From assembly GCA_963596015.1 (NCBI GenBank), contig CAVBJS010000005.1, positions 1-64,000 on the forward strand: a stretch of DNA of 64,000 nucleotides, read 5' to 3'. The notes below the pieces were generated by a model. That model had not been told where the DNA came from, made no database searches, and saw nothing but the letters and a program-made list of their open reading frames with translations. This document shows positions 33,554 through 42,473 of the stretch, piece by piece. A program made the translations under genes and the position numbers. The DNA comes from CAG-791 sp963596015. GTDB lineage: Bacteria > Bacillota > Clostridia > Lachnospirales > Lachnospiraceae. Position 1 is the stretch's first letter; every line of letters begins with the position of its first letter.

Positions 33554-34402
33554 TTAAACACCGGCGTTTTGCCGGCGAACTTCCCTGGGGGTCATACCGT
33601 AGAGTTCTTTAAAGAGCCGGTTAAAAAGGGTCTGGTTGGAAAAACCGCTTTGGGTCATGACTTCTGCGATAGGCAGATCGGTGGTCCGCAGCAGTCGGCC
33701 GGCATGGGAGATGCGCACTTCATCCAGATAGCGCAAAAAGGTAATGCCCATGTGCTTTTTAAAGAAGCGGCAGAAGTATTCTCTGGTAAAGCCGGTATAG
33801 GCGGCCATGTCATCCAGCGTCAGTTTTTCACTGTAGTGCTCATTTACATAGGTGATGATGTCCCGGATGGTATCATTGGGCTGCTTTTGAGCTGTGACGG
33901 TGCCGGAGGGGGCATAGACAGAAAAATAACGGATCAGATCAGCAAGCATCAGCAAGGCCGTGCCGTCGGAGCGCATGGCGCTGGTGCTTTCATTTTTGAT
34001 ATGGTTGCGGATCAGATCCTGGGCCAGTTGGCACAGACGGATATAGTGGGTGGAAGAAGGATCGTCCAGCGGAAGAGGGCGGCAGCGGATCCGGTACAGC
34101 TCTAAGTCGGGGCAGTAGACGGAGAGCTGCTTTTTATCCACATGGATGCACAGGAACATATACAGGGTGGAACCGGAATGAATGGCGTGTACCTCCTTGG
34201 CGTCAAAGACGATGAGCTGGTTGCGGCACAACTGCACCGTATCCTGACCGATGCGGATGGTGACCTCCCCGTTTACACAGTACAGGATCTCCATGGCCTC
34301 GTGCCAGTGCAGAGGCCGGTGGGGACTTTCCATGGCTGCCATAGAGACCTGAATGCCCAGATTGCCCAGAGGTTGCAGTGCTTCGTGATAGGGTTTATGC
34401 AA
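33554..34402 (-). CDS. AraC-family transcriptional regulator with cupin sensor domain
   Basis: A 282-residue regulator. The N-terminal cupin-like domain (P-L-H-W-H-E-A-M-E-I-L-Y near residue 30) senses a small ligand, often a sugar. The C-terminal AraC helix-turn-helix pair ends in G-F-S-N-Q-T-L-F-N-R-L-F-K. TTG at 34402 is chosen because AAAGGAG sits just before it. The open frame extends to 34648, but that part would overlap the divergent small gene. It probably controls the divergently transcribed 55-residue gene or itself. Confidence 0.85.
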   Translation of the reverse strand: MHKPYHEALQPLGNLGIQVSMAAMESPHRPLHWHEAMEILYCVNGEVTIRIGQDTVQLCRNQLIVFDAKEVHAIHSGSTLYMFLCIHVDKKQLSVYCPDLELYRIRCRPLPLDDPSSTHYIRLCQLAQDLIRNHIKNESTSAMRSDGTALLMLADLIRYFSVYAPSGTVTAQKQPNDTIRDIITYVNEHYSEKLTLDDMAAYTGFTREYFCRFFKKHMGITFLRYLDEVRISHAGRLLRTTDLPIAEVMTQSGFSNQTLFNRLFKELYGMTPREVRRQNAGV

Positions 34403-34559
34403 AGGCGGCTCCTTTCCTGAACAGTAGTAAATGTCAATATCCTCGTAAAACAGGATAATTATAATACTGGATACCCTCCTTGAACAAGCGTAGAATACGG
34501 GATGTAGAAAAGAAAGAGAGAAAAAGAGAAATCCAAAAGAGAAGAAGGAGGATAATAAC

Positions 34560-34727
34560 ATGAGTACAATGGCAATTTCTAACAGCAAGGCAGCAGGCAG
34601 AAAGTCTTTAAAGGAACGCTTCGAGGCATATATCGAGGAGAACGGCAACTACATTGCATCTGCTATGGCCGCTATGTCCGGCAACTACTACGCCGCAGCA
34701 GAGCTGGTAAACGAAGCAAGACAGTAA
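34560..34727 (+). CDS. 55-residue Ala-rich protein divergent from AraC regulator
   Basis: An ORF of 55 codons with a consensus AAGGAGG nine bases before the ATG and a strong terminator after it. The protein starts M-S-T-M-A-I-S-N-S-K, has a basic amphipathic middle (K-S-L-K-E-R-F-E-A-Y) and an Ala/Tyr-rich end (G-N-Y-Y-A-A-A-E-L-V). There is no signal peptide or membrane helix. Codon use is like the highly expressed genes nearby (AAG, GCA, TCT). The ribosome site, terminator and divergent regulator support a real, regulated small protein. Function unknown. Confidence 0.65.
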   Translation: MSTMAISNSKAAGRKSLKERFEAYIEENGNYIASAMAAMSGNYYAAAELVNEARQ

Positions 34728-34839
34728 AGATCTGCATAAAGACAGCAGCATAAGATCGTAAGTATAAGAGATCAAAACGATCTCATTAACTTAAAAGACA
34801 CATTAAGATACATTTAATCACAAGCATACCTTCTATAAG

Positions 34840-34888
34840 AAAGCTCCTTTTCATGGCTTACGGGCGATGAAAAGGAGCTTTTTTTTTA
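34840..34888 (+). terminator. Terminator after the 55-residue gene
   Basis: AAAGCTCCTTTTCAT and ATGAAAAGGAGCTTT form a perfect 15-bp stem with a 12-base loop and a run of T. Confidence 0.92.
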
Positions 34889-34893
34889 CCAAA

Positions 34894-34939
34894 TGACGCC
34901 GTAAAACCCCTAGCTTTAGCTATGGGGATATAAGGCGAC
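34894..34939 (+). mobile_element. Possible IS200/IS605-type end remnant
   Basis: The imperfect hairpin ACCCCTAGCTTTAGCTATGGGG (bases 34906-34927 as CCCC-TAGC-TTTA-GCTA-TGGGG) lies inside an outer CGCC/GGCG pair. Hairpins of this form occur at the right end of IS605-like elements. No transposase or TnpB gene is present, so this would be a scar. It could also be a simple terminator-like structure. Confidence 0.3.
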
Positions 34940-34969
34940 TATTATACACTTGGAAAGAGGATCAGTTTT

Positions 34970-35404
34970 TCAAAGGAACTGATCCTGGTCCGGGAAAATA
35001 GCAATGATCTGGTCCAGAGATATGGCGGTGCCGTCTGTAAAGGTCAGAGTACGGGTAAAATCATCCAGTTTTTTGACATGACCTGTCAGAGTGGTATAGG
35101 AGCCGCCGGCTTTTCGCTGGTCCGGGACAAAGTAGGTGATAGTGATCTGTGGCTGTTCATTTAAGTGGGCAGCGATGGATTGCAAGGTCTCACTCATGCG
35201 TATCAGCATATCTTCGTCCGGCACAATGCGCCGATCCGTCAGCCGTCCGGTCTCGTCTACTGCTTCCTCATATCCGGTGAGAGCGGCAAAAGGTGAAAAC
35301 TGTGCCGCCCGGTCTTCCATGGACATAGGAGCTCTGGTGGAGGAAACGTGATGAGGCAGATGGATAATGTCTTCGTATTTATTGGATCGTTCCGGTTGTT
35401 TCAT
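34970..35404 (-). CDS. YolD-like protein
   Basis: A 144-residue YolD-family protein. The conserved segment is M-S-M-E-D-R-A-A-Q-F-S-P-F-A-A-L-T-G-Y near residue 27, followed by a beta-rich domain with G-x-V and I-S-L-D-Q-I. YolD proteins are found beside UmuC-like polymerases in Firmicutes and are thought to be a functional stand-in for UmuD. Here it lies 110 bp downstream of the polymerase gene on the same strand. An ATG four codons upstream (35416) is an alternative start. Confidence 0.88.
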   Translation of the reverse strand: MKQPERSNKYEDIIHLPHHVSSTRAPMSMEDRAAQFSPFAALTGYEEAVDETGRLTDRRIVPDEDMLIRMSETLQSIAAHLNEQPQITITYFVPDQRKAGGSYTTLTGHVKKLDDFTRTLTFTDGTAISLDQIIAIFPDQDQFL

Positions 35405-35514
35405 TATGATCACCATTTGGCAGGCGCTGTGCGCCGGAGAGATTGCAAAGTAAATTTGGGGATTATGCGGCGGTTAGGGTTAGCTGTAATGATCCTATAA
35501 GAGCCAACTGCCTG

Positions 35515-37023
35515 TTATGCCTTATGTCCGCCGATCTGAGCATTGCGGCTCATGGCAGTGGCGCCTTCCTGGAGATTCATACCTCGCAGGATCGCATTTT
35601 TGCCGTATTTCTTTTTAAGGACGATGGCGGCTTCCTGCATTTTCCGCTCCTTGGCATTACGGGCGGCTTCTTCCTTATCCGACTCTTCTTTAGCCGCATA
35701 GTCTGTAAAAAGATCCAGCTGCTCATACTTAGGCTCTTTCGCAGGGGCCGCCGACTCATCCATTACGTGATTGGCAGTAATATTCATGCGTCTTATCAAG
35801 AGAGCCGGGTTGACGATACGGTCAAAGAGCGTGGCAGCGGCGTCCATAATCTGGTGGGTGGAGGAGGAAAAACGGCCGAGATTTTCCGTGCCGTGGGCGT
35901 GTTTTGGAATCTGCCGGCCGTAGTGGTCGGTAACGATCTCACCTTTATAAGCTTTTCGCCGCACGGGGTCCGTCAGATTCTCGATGTCATAGCCGATCGT
36001 GACGACGATCTGGTCGGTGACCAGCCTTTTATCCACCAGATCCAGGGAAAGACCATCCGCCATTTCCCGCAGCACCAGCCTTGCCTTATCTGCCTCATAG
36101 GGGCACTGGAGCACCTGTCCGGCGCTGAGGCTGTTATTCTCCGGACGGTAAGCCTTGATGGCCTCAATGGTGCAGGGCTCCCATCCCCAGGCGTGGTCGA
36201 TGAGAAGCTGGGCATTCTTTCCAAAGAGTCGATAGAGTAAATCTTCATGGTAGACAGAGCACTGGGCCACGTCCCCCATGGTGAACATACCGTTGGCCGC
36301 AAGGCGTTTGGCGTATCCTCTCCCTACCCGCCAAAAGTCCGTGATAGGCTTGTGATCCCACAATTCCCGACGATAGGTCATCTCATCCAGATAGGCGATC
36401 CGCACACCGTTCTCATCCGCAGGGATGTGCTTGGCCTTTACATCCATGGCCACCTTACAAAGATAGAGATTGGTACCGATGCCGGCGGTGGCGGTGATGC
36501 CGGTGGTATGAAGAACGTCCAGCACCATCTTCATGGCCAGGTCATGGGGCGTCAGATCATAGGTGTGAAGGTAATCGGTGACATCGATAAAAACCTCATC
36601 GATGGAGTAGACTACCACATCCTCCGGTGCCACATACTTCATATAGATGGAATAGATCCGGGTACTGTATTCCATATAGTGAGCCATCCGGGGCGGGGCG
36701 ATGAGAAAATCAAGCGCCAGCGAAGGATCTGCTGTCAGCTCTGTGCCCAAAACGGACTTACCTGAAAAGGGGCGGCCGTGGAGATGTGCCTGCCGCTCTA
36801 TATTCACTTCCCGCACCCGCTGGCGGACCTCAAAGAGCCTGGCCCGCCCCGGAATGCCGTAAGATTTAAGAGTAGGTGTGACTGCCAGACAGATGGTCTT
36901 ATCCGTACGACTCTCGTCGGCTACCACCAGATTCGTATTTAAAGGATCCAGTCCCCGCTCCCGACATTCTACAGAGGCATAGAAGGATTTTAGATCGATG
37001 GCGATATAGATGCGTTCCTTCAA
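35515..37023 (-). CDS. Y-family DNA polymerase (UmuC/UvrX-like)
   Basis: A 502-residue translesion polymerase. The first catalytic motif is A-I-D-L-K-S-F-Y-A-S-V-E near the N-terminus and the second is Y-S-I-D-E-V-F-I-D near residue 140, giving the metal-binding acids. A helix-hairpin-helix thumb follows. The sliding-clamp motif Q-L-D-L-F lies about 70 residues from the end. The last part is Lys/Glu/Ala-rich. It makes DNA past lesions with low fidelity. A LexA-like site lies 33 bp before the TTG start, and YolD follows, so this is an SOS mutagenesis operon. Confidence 0.92.
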   Translation of the reverse strand: MKERIYIAIDLKSFYASVECRERGLDPLNTNLVVADESRTDKTICLAVTPTLKSYGIPGRARLFEVRQRVREVNIERQAHLHGRPFSGKSVLGTELTADPSLALDFLIAPPRMAHYMEYSTRIYSIYMKYVAPEDVVVYSIDEVFIDVTDYLHTYDLTPHDLAMKMVLDVLHTTGITATAGIGTNLYLCKVAMDVKAKHIPADENGVRIAYLDEMTYRRELWDHKPITDFWRVGRGYAKRLAANGMFTMGDVAQCSVYHEDLLYRLFGKNAQLLIDHAWGWEPCTIEAIKAYRPENNSLSAGQVLQCPYEADKARLVLREMADGLSLDLVDKRLVTDQIVVTIGYDIENLTDPVRRKAYKGEIVTDHYGRQIPKHAHGTENLGRFSSSTHQIMDAAATLFDRIVNPALLIRRMNITANHVMDESAAPAKEPKYEQLDLFTDYAAKEESDKEEAARNAKERKMQEAAIVLKKKYGKNAILRGMNLQEGATAMSRNAQIGGHKA

Positions 37024-37055
37024 AACAAAGTAAACCTCCCGGCAAAATCAAATAT

Positions 37056-37070
37056 CGAACATATATTCTA
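37056..37070. promoter_or_regulatory. Predicted LexA (SOS) box
   Basis: CGAACATATATTCTA contains GAAC-N4-ATTC, one base from the clostridial-type GAAC-N4-GTTC operator. Its position just ahead of a translesion polymerase gene supports the call. Confidence 0.65.
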
Positions 37071-37146
37071 CCATATGATATAGTCTTTTTTGAGAAAGGT
37101 CAAGTGAAGGAAAAAAAGTGAAGTATCAGTATTCCGGTGATCACCT

Positions 37147-38964
37147 TCAGCTGTAGATCCGGATCTCCACCTCCGTCATTCCCCCCACCTCACTGCGATA
37201 AGTCAGGCCGCAGGTCTCATCGTAGTAGAGCTGCAGGCGGCGGTGGGTGTTGTAGACGCCGATATTGCTGCCTTTTTTGCTCTGGCCCTCACCTGTAAGA
37301 ATGGTGCTTAGCTTTTCCGGGGAGATGCCTACGCCGTCATCAGAGACCACGAAGACCAGATAGGGATCTTCCCGCCAGCCGGCGATGACGATGGTGCCGG
37401 CCCGGTCCTCTTTTTCCAGGATGCCGTGGAGCAGGGCGTTTTCCACGATGGGCTGGAAGACCAGCTTGGGAATGGAGCAGTCCAGCATATCTTCCGGCAC
37501 ATCAATGACGAAATCGATCCGGTCGTCATAGCGCATGTTCTGCAGCCGCATGTACAGTTCGGCATGCTCCAGCTCATCCCGCAGCGGCACCACGTTATTG
37601 CCCTTGTTCAAGGTGAGCTTGTAGAAACGGGAGAGAAGCTGCACCGCCTCCGATACCTCTTTTGTCTGACCGGACTGGGCCTGCCAGTTGATCATGTCCA
37701 GGGTATTGTAGAGAAAATGGGGATTGATCTGTGCCTGAAGGGCATTGAACTCAGACATCCGCAGCTCCTCCGCGGCCTTGATCTGTTCCTCCAACAGGGT
37801 ATTGATCTTGGCGGACATGTAATTATAGGTATCCACCAATTCGCCGATCTCGTCGGCGCTCTCCTCGGCAGGCAGGAGCTTTGGCGGGCCAAAGCGCACA
37901 TTCTTCATCTGATGGATGACACTGGAGAGGCGATTGATGACAGAGGCGGAAAGGGCGATGGAGACGATGATACTCAGCAGCAGGAAAAAGCCGTACAGCA
38001 GCAGAAATTCCAGCAGAATGGAGGTGCCCTCGGAGGTGATGTTGCCGGCAGGGATGACCGTCACCATATACCAGTCGGTGCCGCTGATGCGTTTGTAGCC
38101 GGTATAGACACTCTCCCCGGCAAAGTTCTGCCGCACCAGCCGCTGGGTGGTCTTTATCCGCTCCGGAATATCCTCGTAATCCATAAAGTAGGTACCGGAA
38201 AGGGTGGGGCTGGTGGTGGCTACGATGGACTGCCGCTCATTGATGATATAAATGGCGCTGTCGGAAAAAGGATTGTTATTGAGCAGGAAGGAATTGATGC
38301 TGTCCTGCTGAAAATAAACGGCAATGAAGGCACAGCGGTCATTGTCCAGCCGGATCTTGCGGATGATGGCCATGTTGCCGTATTTGTCGATCTCGCTGGG
38401 ACTTAAGTACATGGCGGGACAGATCAGGGTACTTTGGTCATAATGGGTGAAAATGCCGTGCCAGTAGGTGCCGGTGGTCTCTGAAAGGGAAGCAAAAAGA
38501 GTGGTTCCTGTATAATGCCGGAGCTGCCGCAGATGGGGCTCATCCATGTAAATGCGGATGGCACTGATGGCATGACTGTCTTTGATATAGTTGGTGGAAT
38601 CCAGAAAAGTACGGATATCCTCTGCTTTCAGAGAAACAGCGTCAGCACCCTGTGCTGCCGTGTCGTAGTCGCTCCGTAGAAAATTCATGAGAAACTCCTG
38701 CTCACTGAGGGCATCCACCACAGAGGTGATCTGGGCCATCATACCCTCTAAGTTGGTGGCAGTCTGCTCGCTGATGGCTTCAAAGTTGCGCAGGGTATTA
38801 TCCGTGATCAGGGCAGAAAACTTCCCGTAAGTAAAGATCGCGATCACCAAGGTGGGCACCATGGCTAACAGCAGGTGGGTGATCAGAAATTTGGACTTAA
38901 GGTGGATGTTATAAAAGAAAGAATGATAAATGTTGTGCAGGATTTTTTTCACGCTTATCCTCAT
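37147..38964 (-). CDS. YesM-type sensor histidine kinase
   Basis: A 605-residue membrane kinase. It has two membrane helices (about 27-50 and 305-330) flanking a large extracellular Cache-type sensor, a HAMP linker and the His_kinase domain. His416 lies in Q-I-N-P-H-F-L-Y-N, and the ATPase domain ends near G-S-N-I-G-V-Y-N. Class members sense extracellular sugars or their binding proteins and are paired with AraC-type regulators. The regulator gene is nine bases upstream. Across the promoter region lies the rhamnose-type ABC transporter, its likely target. Confidence 0.93.
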   Translation of the reverse strand: MRISVKKILHNIYHSFFYNIHLKSKFLITHLLLAMVPTLVIAIFTYGKFSALITDNTLRNFEAISEQTATNLEGMMAQITSVVDALSEQEFLMNFLRSDYDTAAQGADAVSLKAEDIRTFLDSTNYIKDSHAISAIRIYMDEPHLRQLRHYTGTTLFASLSETTGTYWHGIFTHYDQSTLICPAMYLSPSEIDKYGNMAIIRKIRLDNDRCAFIAVYFQQDSINSFLLNNNPFSDSAIYIINERQSIVATTSPTLSGTYFMDYEDIPERIKTTQRLVRQNFAGESVYTGYKRISGTDWYMVTVIPAGNITSEGTSILLEFLLLYGFFLLLSIIVSIALSASVINRLSSVIHQMKNVRFGPPKLLPAEESADEIGELVDTYNYMSAKINTLLEEQIKAAEELRMSEFNALQAQINPHFLYNTLDMINWQAQSGQTKEVSEAVQLLSRFYKLTLNKGNNVVPLRDELEHAELYMRLQNMRYDDRIDFVIDVPEDMLDCSIPKLVFQPIVENALLHGILEKEDRAGTIVIAGWREDPYLVFVVSDDGVGISPEKLSTILTGEGQSKKGSNIGVYNTHRRLQLYYDETCGLTYRSEVGGMTEVEIRIYS

Positions 38965-38973
38965 TTTGCAGCA

Positions 38974-40536
38974 TTATTTCTCCGTATCTGTCAGCTGACT
39001 CTCTCTGTATTCCGACGGAGAAAGCCCTACATATTTCTTAAAGCTCTTTCCGAAATAGTTGCCGTCGGCGTAACCCACCATGGCAGAGATCTCCGAGATC
39101 TTATTCCGGGGATCCGCCAGAAATTTTCTGGCCTTACCCATACGGTAGGCGGCAATATACTGATTCAGAGTCTGTCCGGTCTCATTTTTAAAATAGGTGC
39201 ACAGATAGGAAGTGGAAAGATGCACGTGGTCGCTGATGGCTTTGATGGACAGATTCTGGTCGGCATAGTGCTGGCGTATATAATCCCGGATCAGAAAGAC
39301 GGTAGAGTCATCACTGTCCTTGGACTGGGCACGGTAAGCCTTCAGCAGCCGTTCATGCTCCTGCAGGAAAAGTGCCTGCAGCTGGTGAATGTTGCGGCAG
39401 CGGGATACCTGAGCCAGCTGGCTTTCGTTGCTGCCTCCCTCGTGGAAATCCGTAAGCCGGTATTCATAGGCTGTCCGGTGCAGCTGCTGCAGCAGACGAT
39501 AGTACACATCCCGGATCACATCCGGCAGAAAGCTGCGATTATCAAGAAGAGCATTGTAAAAATCCTCCACCAGCTTTCTGACTTCTTCCAGATTTCCACC
39601 GTCGATGGCCTGCTGATAGGCTTGCTGCAGCGTCTGGAGCATACTTTCCTCCAAAACCGGAGACTGCTCCCGGTAGTGCAGTACCTTATCAGAGGAGAAA
39701 AAGGCATTCTGCTGCAGGATCACGGCACTGTGGTAGGAATCCGGCAGGGCGGTCAGCGTATCCGTCTGTTTGCCAAAGCACAGGATATAATCCTCAAATT
39801 CCGTGCAGCAGGCCTGGACCTGCTCGGTGAGATCTCTGTATAGGTAGGAGTCCATACGGGCGCGGTAAAGGAAATGCACCAGCAGGTACTCCTGGTGTTT
39901 GCTGGTATGGACCTGCAGCACCCCCAGCTGCTGACAGCAGTGACTGATCTTATCAAAAAAGCGGCGGATGATGTCCTCCGGATATTCTGTCAGAGAGGGA
40001 AAAACATGGACCGTCATGGTGAAAAAGCTGCCTTTTTCAGAGGAAAGGGACAGGCTTTTCAGAGTCTCCCGGTCGGCTTTGAAGCCGCCTCTGGTCATGG
40101 CAAGGGCCAGACGCGAGGTGGCTTCCCGCTGCAGCAGGTCGTGGGAGAGCAGGGCATTGTGGGAACGCTGACAGCTCTCTAAGGCCTCCCGGACGGCGTC
40201 CTCTACTTCCTCCAGCTGAATGGGCTTTTCCACATAGCGGATGGCGTGGAGCTTGATGGCCGCCTTCAGATACTCCTTGTCCGAATAGCCGCTCATGAAG
40301 ATGACGGGACATTCCGGTGACAGCTCTGTGACGGCGGTGGCAAGCCCGATTCCATCCATCTGGGGCATCCGCACGTCTGTCAGAATGATATCCGGATGTT
40401 CTGTCTTAAATAAAGTAAGAGCCTGCACGCCGTTTTCCGCATCCAGTACCCCATCGATGCCCAAAGAGGCCCAGTTGATTCCCCGCATCAGACCTTCTCT
40501 TGTCAGACGCTCATCGTCAGCGATCAAAATCTTCAT
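38974..40536 (-). CDS. YesN-type response regulator (receiver + AraC HTH)
   Basis: A 520-residue regulator. The receiver has D7-D8, Asp54 in I-L-T-D-V-R-M-P and Lys in V-E-K-P. A helical linker of about 280 residues precedes the C-terminal AraC helix-turn-helix domain (S-T-S-Y-L-C-T-Y-F-K and the later G-Y-A-D-G-N-Y-F-G-K-S-F-K-K). GGGGAGAG precedes the ATG. It is divergent from the ABC transporter operon, and the 419-bp gap between them contains three 34-bp repeats that could be its binding sites. Confidence 0.94.
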   Translation of the reverse strand: MKILIADDERLTREGLMRGINWASLGIDGVLDAENGVQALTLFKTEHPDIILTDVRMPQMDGIGLATAVTELSPECPVIFMSGYSDKEYLKAAIKLHAIRYVEKPIQLEEVEDAVREALESCQRSHNALLSHDLLQREATSRLALAMTRGGFKADRETLKSLSLSSEKGSFFTMTVHVFPSLTEYPEDIIRRFFDKISHCCQQLGVLQVHTSKHQEYLLVHFLYRARMDSYLYRDLTEQVQACCTEFEDYILCFGKQTDTLTALPDSYHSAVILQQNAFFSSDKVLHYREQSPVLEESMLQTLQQAYQQAIDGGNLEEVRKLVEDFYNALLDNRSFLPDVIRDVYYRLLQQLHRTAYEYRLTDFHEGGSNESQLAQVSRCRNIHQLQALFLQEHERLLKAYRAQSKDSDDSTVFLIRDYIRQHYADQNLSIKAISDHVHLSTSYLCTYFKNETGQTLNQYIAAYRMGKARKFLADPRNKISEISAMVGYADGNYFGKSFKKYVGLSPSEYRESQLTDTEK

Positions 40537-40622
40537 ATCTCTCCCCTTATGCCGCAGCGTGCGGAGGATTTTCCGCAGGCGAATTCTCCGATTCGATCAT
40601 TCCCAATACGATCCCGAACGCG

Positions 40623-40733
40623 GCACAACTTTGCATACAATACAGATCCGCACACAGCATAACTTTGTATACGACACAGATCTGCATACAGCACAACTTT
40701 GCATATAGCACAGATCCGCGCGTAGCACAACCC
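40623..40733 (+). repeat. 34-bp tandem repeats, 3.3 copies
   Basis: Units start at 40623, 40657 and 40691 with a partial at 40725. Each begins GCACAACTTTGCATA or a close variant and contains ACAGATC near its end. Differences between units are mainly transitions. The array lies 165-275 bp before the transporter -10 box and about 90 bp before the regulator start. Confidence 0.92.
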
Positions 40734-40897
40734 CACACACATCCACACAAAAATTGTGCGAAATTACTAAAAACCAACTTTATTGTAGTGGATATATGAC
40801 ATAAAGACAACAATATCTGTGAACAGATCGTGAATAAAGCGTAAAAAATTACCCTGTATCGAAATATTTTACCGTGGAGCACAGCAATTTTTCACCC

Positions 40898-40903
40898 TAT
40901 ACT
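40898..40903 (+). promoter_or_regulatory. Likely -10 box of the rhamnose-type operon
   Basis: TATACT lies 53 bp before the transporter start. No good -35 exists 17 bases upstream, as expected for a promoter that needs an activator. The call is tentative. Confidence 0.4.
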
Positions 40904-40955
40904 GAGAGCATAGAAACAGTGAGCGATGAAAGCTGTAAGGAGAGGAGAGGGGAAA

Positions 40956-42473
40956 GTGTCTGAAGAGTATGTACTTGAACTGAAGGGCATTACAAAGATA
41001 TTTCCGGGTGTCAGAGCACTGGACGGTGTGCATTTTCAGTTAAAAAAAGGCGAGATCCACGCGCTGATGGGCGAGAATGGTGCAGGCAAATCTACCTTCA
41101 TTAAGGTTATTACCGGCGTACATAAGGCAGAAGAAGGTGAGATGTTCTTAAACGGTCAGAAGGTAGACTTCAAGGGACCGAAGGATGCACAGGAGGCAGG
41201 TATTGCTGCGATCTATCAGCACGTTACCGCATATCCCCACCTGACTGTGGCCGAGAATATCTTCATGGGCCATGAGAAAAAGAAAAACGGCATCATCCAG
41301 TGGAAAGAGATGAATGCGGCGGCCAACGAGCTGCTGGGAAGACTTCACGCAGACTTTAAGGCAACCGCCATCATGGGATCCCTTTCCGTGGCGCAGCAGC
41401 AGATGGTGGAGATCTCCAAGGCCCTTTCCGCCAATGCCAAGATCATCATCATGGATGAGCCCACCGCTTCTCTGACCAAGAAAGAATCGGAAGAGCTGTA
41501 CCGGATCACAGAAGAGTTAAGAGACAATGGCGCCTCCATTATTTTTATCTCTCACCGGTTTGAGGATATGTACCGCTTGGCAAGCAGAGTTACCGTATTC
41601 CGTGACTCCAGATACATCGGTACTTACAATGTAGACGAGATCTCCAATGCAGATCTGATCACCGCCATGGTTGGCCGTGAGATCACCGATATGTTCCCGA
41701 AGCCGGAAGTAAAGATCGGCAAGGAAGTGTTGCGGGTAGAGAATCTGTGCAGAGAAGGCTATTTCAAGGATGTATCCTTTAACCTGCATGCCGGCGAGAT
41801 TGTAGGTCTGACCGGTCTGGTAGGTGCCAGAAGAACCGAGGTCATCCAGACCATCTACGGTGTGGAGAAGCTCAGCTCCGGCAAGATCTTCTTAGAGGGG
41901 AAGGAGATCAAGATCAAGTCTCCCAGAGATGCTATCAAGAACGGTATCGGCCTTCTGACAGAGGACCGGGCAGACTTAGGTCTGATCCTTGACTGGGGCA
42001 TCGGCAGAAACATTACCCTGACCGAGATCGAGAAGTACGGCAATAAGTTCTTTACCAATGATAAGGCAGAGAGAGCAGCAGCCAAGGCTCTGGCAGAGGA
42101 AGTAGATACCAAGGCTGTCACGCTGGATGATAAAGTGAGCACCTTATCCGGTGGTAACCAGCAGAAAGTAGTGGTTGCCAAGATCCTGGCATCTGACTTA
42201 AAGGTGCTGATCATGGACGAGCCTACCAAGGGTGTAGACGTAGGTGCTAAAGCAGAGATTTATGATATCATGGGTCAGCTGGCACAGAAGGGCTATGCGA
42301 TCCTGATGATCTCCTCCGAAATGCCGGAGATCCTGGGCATGTGCGACCGTATCCTGGTCATGTGCGAAGGAAAACTGACCGGAGAACTGGGAAGAGAAGA
42401 AGCTACACAGGAAGTGATCCTGCAGTTCGCTATGGCGAAATCCTTAAAGGCTTCAGAAGGTGAGGGGAAATAA
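40956..42473 (+). CDS. Sugar ABC transporter ATPase, rhamnose type
   Basis: A 505-residue double ATPase of the RbsA/MglA/RhaT class. The first half has Walker A G-E-N-G-A-G-K-S-T and signature L-S-V-A-Q-Q-Q. The second half has the usual decayed Walker A (G-L-V-G-A-R-R-T-E) and an intact L-S-G-G-N-Q-Q-K. GTG at 40956 follows a run of GGAGAGGAGAGGGG and gives the normal N-terminus; an ATG ten codons upstream overlaps that site. First gene of a five-gene operon. Confidence 0.92.
   Translation: MSEEYVLELKGITKIFPGVRALDGVHFQLKKGEIHALMGENGAGKSTFIKVITGVHKAEEGEMFLNGQKVDFKGPKDAQEAGIAAIYQHVTAYPHLTVAENIFMGHEKKKNGIIQWKEMNAAANELLGRLHADFKATAIMGSLSVAQQQMVEISKALSANAKIIIMDEPTASLTKKESEELYRITEELRDNGASIIFISHRFEDMYRLASRVTVFRDSRYIGTYNVDEISNADLITAMVGREITDMFPKPEVKIGKEVLRVENLCREGYFKDVSFNLHAGEIVGLTGLVGARRTEVIQTIYGVEKLSSGKIFLEGKEIKIKSPRDAIKNGIGLLTEDRADLGLILDWGIGRNITLTEIEKYGNKFFTNDKAERAAAKALAEEVDTKAVTLDDKVSTLSGGNQQKVVVAKILASDLKVLIMDEPTKGVDVGAKAEIYDIMGQLAQKGYAILMISSEMPEILGMCDRILVMCEGKLTGELGREEATQEVILQFAMAKSLKASEGEGK

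Noticed and set aside
33512..34105. Plus-strand frame following the multi-hairpin element
   Set aside because: It lies opposite the AraC-type gene and has no domain; the spacing after the purine run is suggestive but not enough.
40623..40733. 34-bp repeats as a CRISPR array
   Set aside because: Units are contiguous without unique spacers and no cas genes are present.
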